DNA of 64,000 bases, taken from contig DFLU01000004.1 in assembly GCA_002375495.1 (NCBI GenBank), forward strand, positions 1 through 64,000. The letters are read 5' to 3'. The notes below the pieces were generated by a model that saw nothing but the letters and a program-made list of their open reading frames with translations, searched no databases and had not been told where the DNA came from. Made by a program: the position numbers and the translations under genes. Within the stretch, counting starts at the first letter, position 1, and each line of letters starts with the position of its first letter. This document shows, piece by piece, positions 7,805 through 16,895 of the stretch. Source of the stretch: Flavobacteriaceae bacterium UBA3611 (GTDB lineage: Bacteria > Bacteroidota > Bacteroidia > Flavobacteriales > Flavobacteriaceae).

Positions 7805-10027
7805 CTAAAAATTAACAGTCACTTTACCACGAATGAAAAAAGGCGTACCAGGCGTAAAATGAATTTCTTCTACAGGCGCTGGCTCATTAAACAATCGGCT
7901 TTCAGTTGCAAATTGAGTTTCATTCCATTCCGTATCAAATAGATTTTCAACAATCACACTAAAAATAAAATTCCTAAAAGTATAATTTGCGGTTAGGTCT
8001 GTCACAAAATAACCTTCTGCCACGATGCTATTGTCCTCATTGGCTGGTCGATCTTTGATATATCGGTAATTCAGTCCACCAGAAAATGCTCCTATATTTT
8101 CAAATGAAATTCCTCCTGTACTTGTTAAATCTGGTGCTAAGGGAATAAAATCTTCTCCTTCAGCTTCCTCCGTACTCCTGGCATAGGTATAATTGATATC
8201 TCCAAATAAGTACAGCCAGTCTAAGACTTCGTATCGCGCGCCAAAATCGATTCCTGTTCTGCGGGTTGCTCCGCTGGGTTCTACAATCCCAGCATCGCCC
8301 ACGTACACAAATTCTTGCTCTAAAAATAACGCCCAAATCGCACTGTTTAGCACCAATTTATCAGTTGCTTTGTAAACAACACCTACATCTGCTCCGTAGG
8401 CGGCAGGTAGGATATCTTCTCCGTTATTTGCCACAACCACTCGAGCATCGTTAGAATGGAATCCTATTCCCGTTTTGAAAAAGAATTGTACTTGTCGATT
8501 CGGACTGTAAGCAAGATTCAGTTTCGGACTCACAAACACTTTGTTTTCACTTTTATTATTATAAGTTTCAGTAAGCTTGTCTTCATACAAAAATTTAAAA
8601 TAATCAATCCGTACTTCAGGAGCAATGGTAAAGTCACCCTGAGTATAATTTGTTTTCAGAAACGCATGGGTGTTTATTTGGTCTACATCTCCAAAAGCCA
8701 ATCGTTCTAGTAATTCATCTCTATTTTTAGTTCGAGATAGCTGGATATCATCTACGTTGTCATATCGAACACCTGCTCCCGCTGTATATTCAAAATCTGA
8801 ATCGAACAGGGTGGTTTCTTGCGTATAAGCCGTAGTAAAGCCCAAAATATTCCGTTCTTCGAATTGGCGAATTTGGTCACCATTTATTGGATCTTCCAAA
8901 AAGAAGGTAAAGTTTGAAAACAGTTCAAAATCGTATTGCGAAAAGTAAGCACTGCTTTCAAGTTTAGCGTTATCATCTAATTTTTTTGAATGGCTCACTA
9001 AGAAATTTGTTCGGTTTGTAGTACCTCCTTCGGTATCGTCAATAGCTCCAAAACGGCCTATCAATCCTGCGTCTACGGCTCGCTGTGGAATTTGCCCTGA
9101 AGCATCCCACGTACTTGTGAAATGCGAAGCCAATAATGAAACACGTTGATTGCCAGGAAGATTATACGTGTATTTCCCCATCAGATTAAACCGACTGAAA
9201 TTTTGAGGCGATTCAAAAGCACCGTCAAATGTGTTTAAAGAACTTGCCACATACGCATCAGAATTTTCTGTATCCAACAATTTAAATAGCCCGACGGTAC
9301 GTAATGCATTAAAATCTCCTATCTCTTGTGAAATGAAGCTGTTTTGCAATTTATCTTTTGTTTTAAAAGCAACATAACCGGCCGTAGTAAAATCACCACG
9401 CTCGGCATAATAGGGACCTTTGCCAAATTGAATTCTATCTAAGGTTTCCGGAATTAAAAAATGCAAATCACTATATCCTTGTCCGTGTGCATGTGAAACC
9501 ATATTTACGGGCAATCCATCTACGGTTAGGTTAATGTCTGTACCGTGGTCTATATCGAATCCGCGCAAAAATATCTGCTCGGCCTTTCCGCCACCTGCAT
9601 GTTGGCCAATAATGAGCCCAGGAACTTTTCTAAGGACTTCTTGTGAGTTCTTCACCGGGTTGTTTTCTAGGTCTATAGTTACAATACTGTTTAGTGCATC
9701 TACTTGCGGATTGATAACAATTTGCGCTAAAGAAACAGCATTTTGTGTTAACAGAATGGTTGCAGGCCTATTGAAATCGGCTGCTCGCACCGTGTATGTT
9801 ATTGGGGTATATCCTAAAAAGGAGAAATAGAGCACGTCGTTAATTTCGGTTTTGTCTATGGTAAATTCACCATTTGTGTTGGTATGTGAATGTGTGCCAC
9901 TGTTTTTATTGAAAATGGCAACATCTTCTAAAGGGTTATTGTTTTGGGTTACTACCACACCACTTAGAGTTTGTGCATTAACGAGCGCACATAAGAGGAG
10001 TAGTCCCATTAAGAGAATACTTTTCAT
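7805..10027 (-). CDS. TonB-dependent outer-membrane receptor
   Basis: Protein of 740 aa with a signal peptide (MKSILLMGLLLLCALVNAQ), a carboxypeptidase-regulatory-like beta domain (about 20-105), a plug domain (about 110-235) and a beta-barrel ending in aromatic KVTVNF. The plug contains GFDIDHGTD and VNMVSHAHGQGYSDLHFLIPE, a His/Asp-rich signature seen in one receptor subfamily of both Bacteroidota and proteobacteria whose ligand I do not know. Energised by TonB-ExbBD, it would import a ligand across the outer membrane. The gene 68 bp upstream encodes a His-rich exported protein, so a metal or metal chelate is a reasonable guess only. Confidence 0.88.
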   Translation of the reverse strand: MKSILLMGLLLLCALVNAQTLSGVVVTQNNNPLEDVAIFNKNSGTHSHTNTNGEFTIDKTEINDVLYFSFLGYTPITYTVRAADFNRPATILLTQNAVSLAQIVINPQVDALNSIVTIDLENNPVKNSQEVLRKVPGLIIGQHAGGGKAEQIFLRGFDIDHGTDINLTVDGLPVNMVSHAHGQGYSDLHFLIPETLDRIQFGKGPYYAERGDFTTAGYVAFKTKDKLQNSFISQEIGDFNALRTVGLFKLLDTENSDAYVASSLNTFDGAFESPQNFSRFNLMGKYTYNLPGNQRVSLLASHFTSTWDASGQIPQRAVDAGLIGRFGAIDDTEGGTTNRTNFLVSHSKKLDDNAKLESSAYFSQYDFELFSNFTFFLEDPINGDQIRQFEERNILGFTTAYTQETTLFDSDFEYTAGAGVRYDNVDDIQLSRTKNRDELLERLAFGDVDQINTHAFLKTNYTQGDFTIAPEVRIDYFKFLYEDKLTETYNNKSENKVFVSPKLNLAYSPNRQVQFFFKTGIGFHSNDARVVVANNGEDILPAAYGADVGVVYKATDKLVLNSAIWALFLEQEFVYVGDAGIVEPSGATRRTGIDFGARYEVLDWLYLFGDINYTYARSTEEAEGEDFIPLAPDLTSTGGISFENIGAFSGGLNYRYIKDRPANEDNSIVAEGYFVTDLTANYTFRNFIFSVIVENLFDTEWNETQFATESRLFNEPAPVEEIHFTPGTPFFIRGKVTVNF

Positions 10028-10095
10028 TTGAAATATTTAAGAATTGAACTGTATTTCAGCAAGCAACATGGCTTCTGAAATTTTATGAAATCGGT

Positions 10096-10512
10096 TTATG
10101 AAAAGTAAAGTTCGGGAGGAGGAGAAGTGTAGGGAAGTGCAACAGAATAGGGAATATAATTGTAGTTAAAATTTTCTTCGGAAGAATTGGTTACACCATG
10201 TTTTAGAGATGCACGGTATTGTAGTATGTGCTTGTCTAATTTAAGTTCTTTTGCTGCTGCATCATCTTCAGACGACTGATCCTGAAACAAATCGTTAAAA
10301 AATGAAAGTAGTTGATGCTCATGACTGTGTGCCAACTCTAAATCATATGCTGTATCATGTGAGTGGTGCCCATCAGTATTTAACAGGGCGTGTTCTAATT
10401 TATGGAAGCCGTCTGCCAACGGTTGCTGTAATGGAGCCAAACCATACAACAAAGCCACAGCAAGAATTGCTGCAGTCTGTATCAGTTTGAAAAAACGTAA
10501 TGGTTGGTTCAA
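10096..10512 (-). CDS. Small membrane-anchored histidine-rich protein
   Basis: Protein of 138 aa I do not recognise by family. One N-terminal hydrophobic segment (about 11-32, ILAVALLYGLAPL) serves as anchor or signal. Then comes a His/Asp/Glu-rich stretch with HKLEHALLNTDGHHSHD and LAHSHEHQLL, which has clear metal-binding potential, and an acidic region (DQSSEDDAAAKELK). It is probably transcribed ahead of the TonB receptor and may hand over or sense a metal in the periplasm; this is inferred from composition and neighbourhood alone. Confidence 0.55.
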   Translation of the reverse strand: MNQPLRFFKLIQTAAILAVALLYGLAPLQQPLADGFHKLEHALLNTDGHHSHDTAYDLELAHSHEHQLLSFFNDLFQDQSSEDDAAAKELKLDKHILQYRASLKHGVTNSSEENFNYNYIPYSVALPYTSPPPELYFS

Positions 10513-10646
10513 GATGTTCCGTTTTGAAAAATTTACGCATTAATTAGATGTTGTGGTTTTATTGAAGCCCTTGTTTAACCCAAACTTAACAGAATTGAAG
10601 TTTGAAAGTTTCCGCAGAAAATAAAATTGCTAGTATCTTTACGGGT

Positions 10647-12437
10647 ATGGCAGAAGCTTCGGTACCCTTACAAATTTCAACGCTCCCCAATTCGCCTGGG
10701 GTGTACCAATATTATGACAAAGACGGTAAGTTGTTGTATGTGGGGAAGGCCAAAAACCTAAAGAAAAGAGTAAGCTCTTACTTTACCAAACAACACGACA
10801 ATGCGCGAACGCGACTCCTCGTAAAGCGGATAAAAGACATCAAACATATTGTTGTGGCCACAGAGACCGATGCGCTGTTGCTGGAAAACAACCTCATTAA
10901 AAAATACCAACCTAAGTACAATGTGATGTTGAAGGATGACAAAAGTTATCCGTGGATTTGTATCAAGAACGAACGTTTTCCAAGGGTGTTTCCAACGCGC
11001 CGACTCATAAAAGATGGCTCTGAATATTTTGGACCATACACGAGCATGAAAACGGTGCATACCTTGCTAGACCTGATTAAGGGCCTATACCCTTTGCGTA
11101 CCTGCAACTACGATTTGGCAGAAGAGAAAATTAGGGCAGGAAAGTATAAAGTATGTTTAGAATATCATTTAGGGAATTGTGCCGGACCTTGTGAAGGGCA
11201 TCATTCTGAAAAAGACTACCACGAAAATATCGAGGCCATTCGAAATATCATAAAGGGAAATTTTAAGGAGTCGCTCGGCAACTTTAAAAAACAGATGAAA
11301 ACGTTTGCCGAAAACCTTCATTTTGAAGATGCACAGCGGGTGAAAGAAAAGATTGATGTGCTGGAGAATTACCAGGCAAAGAGTACCGTGGTGAATCCGA
11401 AAATCAACAATGTTGACGTTTTCAGTATTGTTTCAGATGAAAGTTATGCCTACGTCAATTTTCTGCAGATTTCCTTCGGAAGCATCATTAGATCACATAC
11501 GTTAGAGATTAAAAAAAAGCTGGATGAAACCGACCAAGAATTGCTAGAGTTGGCGGTGGTCGAATTGCGGCAACGCTTTAACTCGCAGAGCAAACAATTG
11601 TACGTTCCCTTCAGAATTGAAACAGAAGAAGGCGTGAAATTGCACATTCCGAAGCTGGGCGACAAAAAGAAAATTCTAGATCTATCCATCAGGAATGCAA
11701 AGTATTACCGGATGGAGCGTTTCAAACAGGCAAAAATTGTAGACCCAGACCGACATGAAAAGCGCATCATGGCGCAGATGAAAAAAGACTTGCGATTGTC
11801 TGAAGAACCCAGACACATAGAGTGTTTCGACAATAGTAATATTCAAGGTACAAATCCGGTGGCAGCTTGTGTGGTTTTCAAAAATGGAAAACCGAGCAAG
11901 AAGGACTATCGTAAGTTCAATATAAAAACGGTAACAGGACCAGACGATTTCGCTTCGATGGAAGAAGTGGTGTACCGCCGCTATAAAAGATTGAAAGAAG
12001 AAGAGCAACCCTTGCCGCAACTCATCATCATAGATGGAGGGAAGGGACAGTTGTCTTCGGCATTAAAAAGCTTGGATAAATTAGAACTACGCGGAAAAAT
12101 AGCCATTGTTGGTATTGCGAAACGCTTGGAAGAATTGTTTTATCCAGACGATCCTATTCCGTTGTATCTAGATAAAAAATCGGAGACCTTAAAAATTATC
12201 CAACAGCTTCGAAATGAAGCGCATCGCTTCGGAATTACCTTCCACCGTGATAAACGAAGCAAAGAGGCGTTAGAATCTGGACTAGAAACCATTCCGGGCA
12301 TAGGTGAAAAAACAGTGGTTGAATTGCTTAAAAAATTTAAGAGCACAAAGCGCATCGAAAAAGCTAGTTTTGATGATCTTGAAAAGGTGGTGGGTGCAAG
12401 TCGGGCCAAAAAAATTGTAACGTATTTTCAGAAATGA
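10647..12437 (+). CDS. uvrC: UvrABC system subunit C
   Basis: Makes both incisions in nucleotide excision repair after UvrA/UvrB recognition. Domains in order: GIY-YIG nuclease (PGVYQYY and KLLYVGKAKNLKKRV) near the N-terminus, a UVR motif (FKKQMKTFAENLHFEDAQ), the RNase-H-like nuclease (IECFDNSNIQGTNPVA, LIIIDGGKGQ) and a C-terminal helix-hairpin-helix (IPGIGEKTVVELLKKF). From the ATG at 10647 it is 596 aa and aligns with the usual N-terminus. An in-frame TTG at 10602 is less likely because a TATCTTTA promoter-like box (10634-10641) lies between the two. No uvrA or uvrB is adjacent. Confidence 0.95.
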   Translation: MAEASVPLQISTLPNSPGVYQYYDKDGKLLYVGKAKNLKKRVSSYFTKQHDNARTRLLVKRIKDIKHIVVATETDALLLENNLIKKYQPKYNVMLKDDKSYPWICIKNERFPRVFPTRRLIKDGSEYFGPYTSMKTVHTLLDLIKGLYPLRTCNYDLAEEKIRAGKYKVCLEYHLGNCAGPCEGHHSEKDYHENIEAIRNIIKGNFKESLGNFKKQMKTFAENLHFEDAQRVKEKIDVLENYQAKSTVVNPKINNVDVFSIVSDESYAYVNFLQISFGSIIRSHTLEIKKKLDETDQELLELAVVELRQRFNSQSKQLYVPFRIETEEGVKLHIPKLGDKKKILDLSIRNAKYYRMERFKQAKIVDPDRHEKRIMAQMKKDLRLSEEPRHIECFDNSNIQGTNPVAACVVFKNGKPSKKDYRKFNIKTVTGPDDFASMEEVVYRRYKRLKEEEQPLPQLIIIDGGKGQLSSALKSLDKLELRGKIAIVGIAKRLEELFYPDDPIPLYLDKKSETLKIIQQLRNEAHRFGITFHRDKRSKEALESGLETIPGIGEKTVVELLKKFKSTKRIEKASFDDLEKVVGASRAKKIVTYFQK

Positions 12438-12444
12438 AACGAAT

Positions 12445-12472
12445 AGTTGTGAGTTGTGAGTTGTGAGTTGTG
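12445..12472. repeat. Four tandem copies of a 7-bp repeat
   Basis: AGTTGTG is repeated four times without interruption, 93 bp before the start of the patatin gene. It is non-coding. Copy number could vary by slippage and change spacing in the promoter region; that is speculative. Confidence 0.85.
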
Positions 12473-12565
12473 TGAGGTTTGAAAAACAATAAGAGTAGTA
12501 AGTGAAGTCTGCATTTAACAGTAATACATTAAAATAAAAAAATTAGTTACCAATATAAATAGCCT

Positions 12566-14809
12566 TTGAAACAAGTACCCATCATATTACTTATGCTCTT
12601 TATTGCAAATGTTGGTTTTGCCCAAGAGCCGCAAAAAGACGACCCAAAAGTTGGGCTCGTTCTTAGTGGAGGTGGTGCAAAGGGGTTGGCCCATATTGGC
12701 GTACTTAAAAAAATTGAGGAGGCTGGAATTCGTATCGATTACATTGGCGGTACAAGTATGGGGGCCATAGTTGGGGGGCTCTATGCCTCGGGATACTCTG
12801 CCCACCAACTGGACTCTATTTTTAGAGCAGTAGACTTCGATAGGTTGATACAAGATGATATTCCGCGTAGTGCCAAAACTTTCTACGAAAAAAACGAAAC
12901 AGATAAATACGCCATAACACTTCCTTTTGAAGGCTTCCAACTTCGATTGCCTTCAGGGATTTCTAAAGGGCAAAATGTGTACAATCTATTTAGTACGCTT
13001 ACCAGCCATGTGAGCGATATTTCCGATTTCAGCAAACTACCCATCCCATTTTTTTGTGTTGCCACCAATATCGAAACCAGCGAAGCGGTAATCTTAGAAA
13101 ACGGATATTTACCCCAAGCTATTTCGGCCAGTGGTGCGCTGCCTTCATTGTTTAGTCCGGTAGTTATAAATGATACGGTACTGGTAGATGGGGGTGTGGT
13201 GAACAATTACCCTATAGATGAAGTACGCAGCAAAGGAATGGATATTATTATTGGCGTTGATGTGCAGGACAGCCTCCGGGGGCGAAAAAATCTGAGGTCA
13301 GGACTTGAAGTTTTGGTGCAGATCAATAATTTTCGCACCATCAACGATATGAAGAAAAAGCGCGAGAAAACCGATCTGTACATTAAGCCCGATATCGAAA
13401 ATTTTACAGTGGTTGCCTTCGACGAAGGTGAAAAAATAATAGCTTCTGGTTATGATGAAGCAGCCAAGGTAAAGAGCGAATTAGAGGCCATTGCGTTACG
13501 GCAAAAAGCCCGCTTCTCACCCGATATTTCGTTCAATAAAGCTAAAAAGTTATTTATAGAAGAGGTCGTGGTCATGGGAAACGAAAATTATACCCGATCA
13601 TACGTGCTAGGCAAGCTAAAATTTCGGGTAAACGACAGTGTAACCTACAAACGATTTAACGAGGGCGTGAATAATCTTTCGGCCACTGGAAACTTTCAGG
13701 ATATTAATTATCGCTTTGTTGAAACCGAAGGTGGAGGGCATAAAGTGGTTTTTCAATTACGTGAAAGTGAAGTGAAAACGTTGTTGCGCCTGGGCGTTCA
13801 TTACGATGATCTGTATCGAACCGGGGCACTGATTAATATTACTAGAAAACGATTGTTTACCAACAATGATATTGCCTCATTAGATTTAATCGTGGGCGAT
13901 AACCTTCGGTATGACTTTAACTATTATATAGACAAGGGGAATTATTGGAGTGTTGGACTAAATTCGTCTTTTAACTTTTTTGACAAAGATGTTCCTTTCG
14001 ATTTTGTTTTTTCTGAATTTTTTGACGTTGAGGAAAACCCGACACAGCTTAACGAAATTAGCCTAGAATACAGCGATCTAACCAATCAGTTGTACCTTGA
14101 AACCCTCTTTAGACGAAGTTTTCTTTTAGGCGTGGGGCTAGAGCACAAATACCTACGGTACCTTTCTGAAACCATCGGTGTAGACCAAAATAACAATCCG
14201 CGTACCATTTTTGAAAGCACCAATTATTTCAGTACGTACGGGTATTTGGTATACGACACCTATGATAATAGTTTTTTTCCGAAGGAAGGGTTATACTTTT
14301 CAGGCGATTTCCACCTCTATCTTTTTGCCAACGGACTAAATGAAGATTTCGATAGTTTTAGCATAGCAAAGGCAAAGGCAGGGTATGCACAAACGTTCTT
14401 GACCAATTTTACAGCACTTATCACTACTGAAGGAGGTTTCAAAATTGGTAGTGATGCTACAAAATCGCTCGATTTTTTTGTGGGCGGATTTGGGTTTAAG
14501 CAAATCAATAATATTATTCCGTTGTATGGCTACGAGGCGTTAAGTGTTAGGGGCGATACCTACCTAAAGAGCGCCTTGACATTCGATTGGGAGTTTCTTT
14601 CAAAAAACCACTTCAATGTAGCGGTCAATATCAGTAATGTGGGCGATAATTTATTCGAATCGGGCGAATTCATCAATCGAATCAATTATAGCGGCTTTGC
14701 GGTTGGTTACGGTCTGGAAACATTTTTGGGTCCGATACAGTTAAAATACGCCTATTCTCCAGAGCGGAAGACCGACGAGTGGCACGTGACTGCGGGGTTC
14801 AAGTTTTAG
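12566..14809 (+). CDS. Patatin-like phospholipase with POTRA and beta-barrel (type Vd-like)
   Basis: Protein of 747 aa starting at TTG, which gives a clean signal peptide (MKQVPIILLMLFIANVGFAQ). The patatin domain (about 28-310) has the oxyanion loop GGGAKG (35-40), nucleophile S64 in GGTSMG and D208 in VDGG, the full Ser-Asp dyad. A POTRA-like domain (about 325-405) and a 16-strand-type barrel of the BamA/Omp85 family (about 405-747) follow, ending in HVTAGFKF. This order matches type Vd autotransporters such as PlpD and FplA, where the barrel places a phospholipase A1 at the surface. Whether the patatin is surface-exposed here or periplasmic is unknown. Confidence 0.88.
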   Translation: MKQVPIILLMLFIANVGFAQEPQKDDPKVGLVLSGGGAKGLAHIGVLKKIEEAGIRIDYIGGTSMGAIVGGLYASGYSAHQLDSIFRAVDFDRLIQDDIPRSAKTFYEKNETDKYAITLPFEGFQLRLPSGISKGQNVYNLFSTLTSHVSDISDFSKLPIPFFCVATNIETSEAVILENGYLPQAISASGALPSLFSPVVINDTVLVDGGVVNNYPIDEVRSKGMDIIIGVDVQDSLRGRKNLRSGLEVLVQINNFRTINDMKKKREKTDLYIKPDIENFTVVAFDEGEKIIASGYDEAAKVKSELEAIALRQKARFSPDISFNKAKKLFIEEVVVMGNENYTRSYVLGKLKFRVNDSVTYKRFNEGVNNLSATGNFQDINYRFVETEGGGHKVVFQLRESEVKTLLRLGVHYDDLYRTGALINITRKRLFTNNDIASLDLIVGDNLRYDFNYYIDKGNYWSVGLNSSFNFFDKDVPFDFVFSEFFDVEENPTQLNEISLEYSDLTNQLYLETLFRRSFLLGVGLEHKYLRYLSETIGVDQNNNPRTIFESTNYFSTYGYLVYDTYDNSFFPKEGLYFSGDFHLYLFANGLNEDFDSFSIAKAKAGYAQTFLTNFTALITTEGGFKIGSDATKSLDFFVGGFGFKQINNIIPLYGYEALSVRGDTYLKSALTFDWEFLSKNHFNVAVNISNVGDNLFESGEFINRINYSGFAVGYGLETFLGPIQLKYAYSPERKTDEWHVTAGFKF

Positions 14810-14818
14810 GAATATAGT

Positions 14819-15529
14819 TTAATTTTTTTTGGAGAATGACTCTATGTTGAAATTTAATTTATTGTTGAAGTCTTCCTGTGAAATTTTATATCCAGTTGAA
14901 GGTTTAAAGGCGTACACATCTTCCTCAAAGTCGATCTCTGTAGCATAATACACCATTTTTTCGTTTTGAAGAATTTCCAAAATTAAACCAGGGAGTCCAT
15001 GATTACCTACAGGGCCAAATTGATAAGGAATGTCTTCGGTATACCAAGCAATAATTGATGTATTTCCAAGGTCATCCCTATTTCTGCTCGCACGTTTACA
15101 AGGATAGCCGAGAATGGTTTTAGTGCCTTCTTCCAAAATCCAATTTTGCTGATATGAAGCTTTTGCAATTAAGTATTCTTGTTCTAATAAGTACGTTTGT
15201 TGGATATATGTCGCATCGTCTACAAACCATCTGTTTTTCTTTGTGGCCTCTAGTAGCCAGTTATCAGATTGGACGAATGTGTTTAAATCATCACTTATTT
15301 TAAATTCTGAAATAGAATCATTCACTTTTAATTGAAACGATATGGCTTCCATCTGGTTTCGCAATTTTAGATGTACTTCCATGTTGAAACCACTTTCTTG
15401 AATGCTGTCGGGAAGTGTATTTATATCTAGCAGCGTTTTTAATTTATAGGTTACGGTAAATGAAGGGTCCTGTTGCGCAAAACTCAGTGTGGAACAGCTC
15501 AATACAGCAATTATAAATAATTTTTTCAT
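14819..15529 (-). CDS. GLPGLI family exported protein
   Basis: Protein of 236 aa with signal peptide MKKLFIIAVLSCSTLSFAQQ and the name-giving motif GNHGLPGLILEI at about 179-190, the hallmark of this Bacteroidota-specific family. The rest is beta-rich. Family members are secreted or periplasmic with no known activity. It converges with the patatin gene (9 bp between stops) and stands alone on this strand. Confidence 0.9.
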   Translation of the reverse strand: MKKLFIIAVLSCSTLSFAQQDPSFTVTYKLKTLLDINTLPDSIQESGFNMEVHLKLRNQMEAISFQLKVNDSISEFKISDDLNTFVQSDNWLLEATKKNRWFVDDATYIQQTYLLEQEYLIAKASYQQNWILEEGTKTILGYPCKRASRNRDDLGNTSIIAWYTEDIPYQFGPVGNHGLPGLILEILQNEKMVYYATEIDFEEDVYAFKPSTGYKISQEDFNNKLNFNIESFSKKN

Positions 15530-15611
15530 AGCTTAAAGATATCAACTTTAAGTATTATTTAAACAAGAAGAAGTTCAGAATTTCCGATATTTGTATCAAA
15601 CAGAATGCATT

Positions 15612-16778
15612 ATGCCTTTTTACCATAAACTAGGAAACATACCCCCCAAACGCCATACGCAGTTTAGAAAAGATGACGGCAGTCTCTATCATGAACAACT
15701 GTTTGGCACCATTGGGTTTGATGGCATGTACACCAATTCGTACCACGAGCAACGACCTACCCAAGTAAAGGAAATTAAAAAGCAGTACAGCGTTGCACCA
15801 AAAGTGGCCAAAAACAACAACATGCAATCGTATCGCTTTCGCGGTTTCCAAGTGGCACCCGAAAAAGATTATCTAGATAGCCGAAAAGCAGTACTCACCA
15901 ATAGCGATTGCACCATTATTCTTGCGGCACCGCAACAAAGCCAAGACGATTATTTTTATAAAAACACAGATGCAGACGAACTTATTTTTGTGCACAAAGG
16001 AAGCGGGAAGCTAAGAACACACCTTGGAAATTTGGATTTTAAATACGGAGACTACTTAGTGATTCCGAGAGGGATGATCTACAAAATGCAGTTTGACGAT
16101 GCCGATAACCGACTGTTTATTGTTGAGTCGAGACGTCCCATATATACACCGAAAAGATACCGAAATTGGTTTGGCCAATTACTCGAGCATTCTCCATTTT
16201 GCGAACGCGACCTTCGGAGGCCTTATGAACTGGAAACGAATGATGAAAATGGTGAGTTTTTGATGAAGGTGAAAAAAGGAGATGATCTCTTTGAAATGGT
16301 CTACGCAAGCCACCCGTTTGACGTGGTTGGCTACGATGGCTACAATTATCCCTACGCGTTTTCAATTCATGATTTTGAACCCATAACTGGGCGTATTCAT
16401 CAACCGCCACCAGTACACCAAACTTTTGAAACCGACGCCTTTGTAGTGTGTAGTTTTGTGCCTCGATTGTACGACTATCACCCGTTGAGCATCCCTGCAC
16501 CTTACAACCATAGTAATATTGATAGTGATGAGGTGTTGTATTATGTAGATGGTGATTTTATGAGCAGGAATGATGTAGACGCAGGACACATTTCATTGCA
16601 TCCGGCAGGAATCCCGCATGGGCCACATCCGGGTTCGGTTGAGCGTAGTATCGGAAAGGTTAAAACGGATGAGTTAGCAGTGATGGTTGATACGTTTAAA
16701 CCGCTTATGGTAACAGAAGAGGCCTTGAAAATTGCAGACGAATCGTATTACCAAAGCTGGTTAGATGAAAATCACTAA
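15612..16778 (+). CDS. hmgA: Homogentisate 1,2-dioxygenase
   Basis: Opens the ring of homogentisate to maleylacetoacetate in tyrosine/phenylalanine catabolism (cytosolic, Fe(II)). The protein is 388 aa from the ATG at 15612 (MPFYHKLGNIPPKRHTQF); an in-frame TTG at 15591 would add seven residues. The C-terminal cupin shows the His/Glu-rich metal region PYNHSNIDSDEVLYYVDGDF and IPHGPHPG. It is followed by hpd in pathway order reversed, so the two form the core of a tyrosine-degradation operon. Maleylacetoacetate isomerase and fumarylacetoacetase are not in the window. Confidence 0.92.
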   Translation: MPFYHKLGNIPPKRHTQFRKDDGSLYHEQLFGTIGFDGMYTNSYHEQRPTQVKEIKKQYSVAPKVAKNNNMQSYRFRGFQVAPEKDYLDSRKAVLTNSDCTIILAAPQQSQDDYFYKNTDADELIFVHKGSGKLRTHLGNLDFKYGDYLVIPRGMIYKMQFDDADNRLFIVESRRPIYTPKRYRNWFGQLLEHSPFCERDLRRPYELETNDENGEFLMKVKKGDDLFEMVYASHPFDVVGYDGYNYPYAFSIHDFEPITGRIHQPPPVHQTFETDAFVVCSFVPRLYDYHPLSIPAPYNHSNIDSDEVLYYVDGDFMSRNDVDAGHISLHPAGIPHGPHPGSVERSIGKVKTDELAVMVDTFKPLMVTEEALKIADESYYQSWLDENH

Positions 16779-16779
16779 A

Positions 16780-16839
16780 ATGTCGGAACTAAAAATTTAT
16801 ACCGCAGATTTAACACCGCATGCAAGGGCGATGTGGTAA
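16780..16839 (+). other. Possible 19-codon ORF or gene remnant between hmgA and hpd
   Basis: An ATG 1 nt after the hmgA stop opens a 19-codon frame (MSELKIYTADLTPHARAMW) ending in TAA. It has no recognisable domain. The start looks like a normal protein N-terminus, so it may be a leftover of a lost gene or a short translated leader ahead of hpd. Confidence 0.3.
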
Positions 16840-16895
16840 GCAATGTGAACTTTCCGAAGAGAAGAATGTCACATTGTAATTAAAAATTGAACATC

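Noticed and set aside
10602..10646. Upstream TTG start for uvrC
   Set aside because: It would add 15 residues not seen in the family, and a promoter-like TATCTTTA box lies between it and the ATG at 10647.
12445..12472. Tandem repeat as a possible CRISPR or satellite
   Set aside because: Units are only 7 bp with no spacers and no cas genes; it is a simple sequence repeat.
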